A stretch of DNA of 6,323 nt from Chitinophagales bacterium (GTDB lineage: Bacteria; Bacteroidota; Bacteroidia; Chitinophagales; Chitinophagaceae). The DNA is taken from NCBI GenBank assembly GCA_025355935.1, contig JANXYS010000118.1, positions 1-6,323 on the forward strand, read 5' to 3'. Below the pieces are notes generated by a model. The model did not search any database, was not told where the DNA came from, and saw nothing but the letters and a program-made list of their open reading frames with translations. Position numbers and translations under genes: made by a program. This document shows, in pieces, positions 6,210 through 6,323 of this stretch (positions are counted from its first letter, which is position 1; each line of letters opens with the position of its first letter).

Positions 6210-6288
6210 GTTTAGCACTGTTTTAGCACTGGATTTTTGACCGTCTGAATTGATTATCAACCGTTTCATTTCGGTTTAGCACTGTTTT
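6210..6288 (+). repeat. Three direct copies of TTTAGCACTG
   Basis: The ten-base unit occurs at 6211-6220, 6222-6231 and 6275-6284. The first and third copies share the longer GTTTAGCACTGTTTT (6210-6224 and 6274-6288). The first two are spaced 11 bases apart, about one helical turn; the third is 53 bases further. A palindrome CACCA-AGC-TGGTG (6196-6208) lies immediately before the array. Clustered protein-binding sites are possible, for example arm-type integrase sites beside a tRNA attachment site, but no integrase gene is visible in the window. No convincing gene was found from 6127 to the window end. Confidence 0.8.
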
Positions 6289-6323
6289 TCTTAATCGTAG
6301 CCAGCCCTCGACGCTTACTTACA

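Noticed and set aside
6210..6288. CRISPR array
   Set aside because: Only three ten-base copies, with spacings of 11 and 53 bases, too short and irregular for CRISPR repeats.

Overview
This window reads as a core chromosomal segment of a member of the Bacteroidota, probably a Chitinophagaceae-like or related lineage. The evidence is the pairing of the type IX secretion/gliding genes porV and gldJ, moderately AT-rich DNA, little Shine-Dalgarno use, and promoters of the Bacteroidota form TTTG-N(about 20)-TAnnTTTG. The genus cannot be fixed from sequence alone.

Layout, left to right. On the minus strand lie the 5' part of a lipoprotein gene that resembles the DUF4292 family (1-242, cut by the window edge), dut (254-694), ispF (958-1437) and porV (1523-2659). 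A 400-base divergent intergenic region (2660-3059) follows. On the plus strand lie gldJ (3060-4640), murF (4710-5993) and a tRNA-Ser with anticodon GGA (6040-6126). The last 197 bases hold a terminator-like hairpin, a small palindrome and three copies of TTTAGCACTG, with no convincing gene.

How the parts work together. PorV and GldJ both serve the type IX secretion system: PorV as the outer-membrane shuttle/plug protein, and GldJ as an outer-membrane lipoprotein with a degenerate formylglycine-generating-enzyme fold. The sortase gene porU, often next to porV, is not in this window. Dut (dUTP hydrolysis), IspF (MEP isoprenoid pathway) and MurF (last cytoplasmic step of the peptidoglycan precursor) are housekeeping enzymes. 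Strong hairpin terminators end porV and gldJ, so porV, ispF and murF are probably separate transcription units; dut and the lipoprotein gene are probably co-transcribed.

No new biological system is evident. The most interesting points are: (1) at two junctions, porV/ispF and gldJ/murF, the T-run of the upstream terminator ends in G and so supplies a TTTG -33 element, followed by a -7 element only four bases before the ATG, which predicts leaderless or nearly leaderless ispF and murF mRNAs; (2) repeats and palindromes just beyond the tRNA-Ser 3' end look like the edge of a possible integrated element; (3) GldJ lacks the catalytic cysteine pair of its enzyme superfamily.
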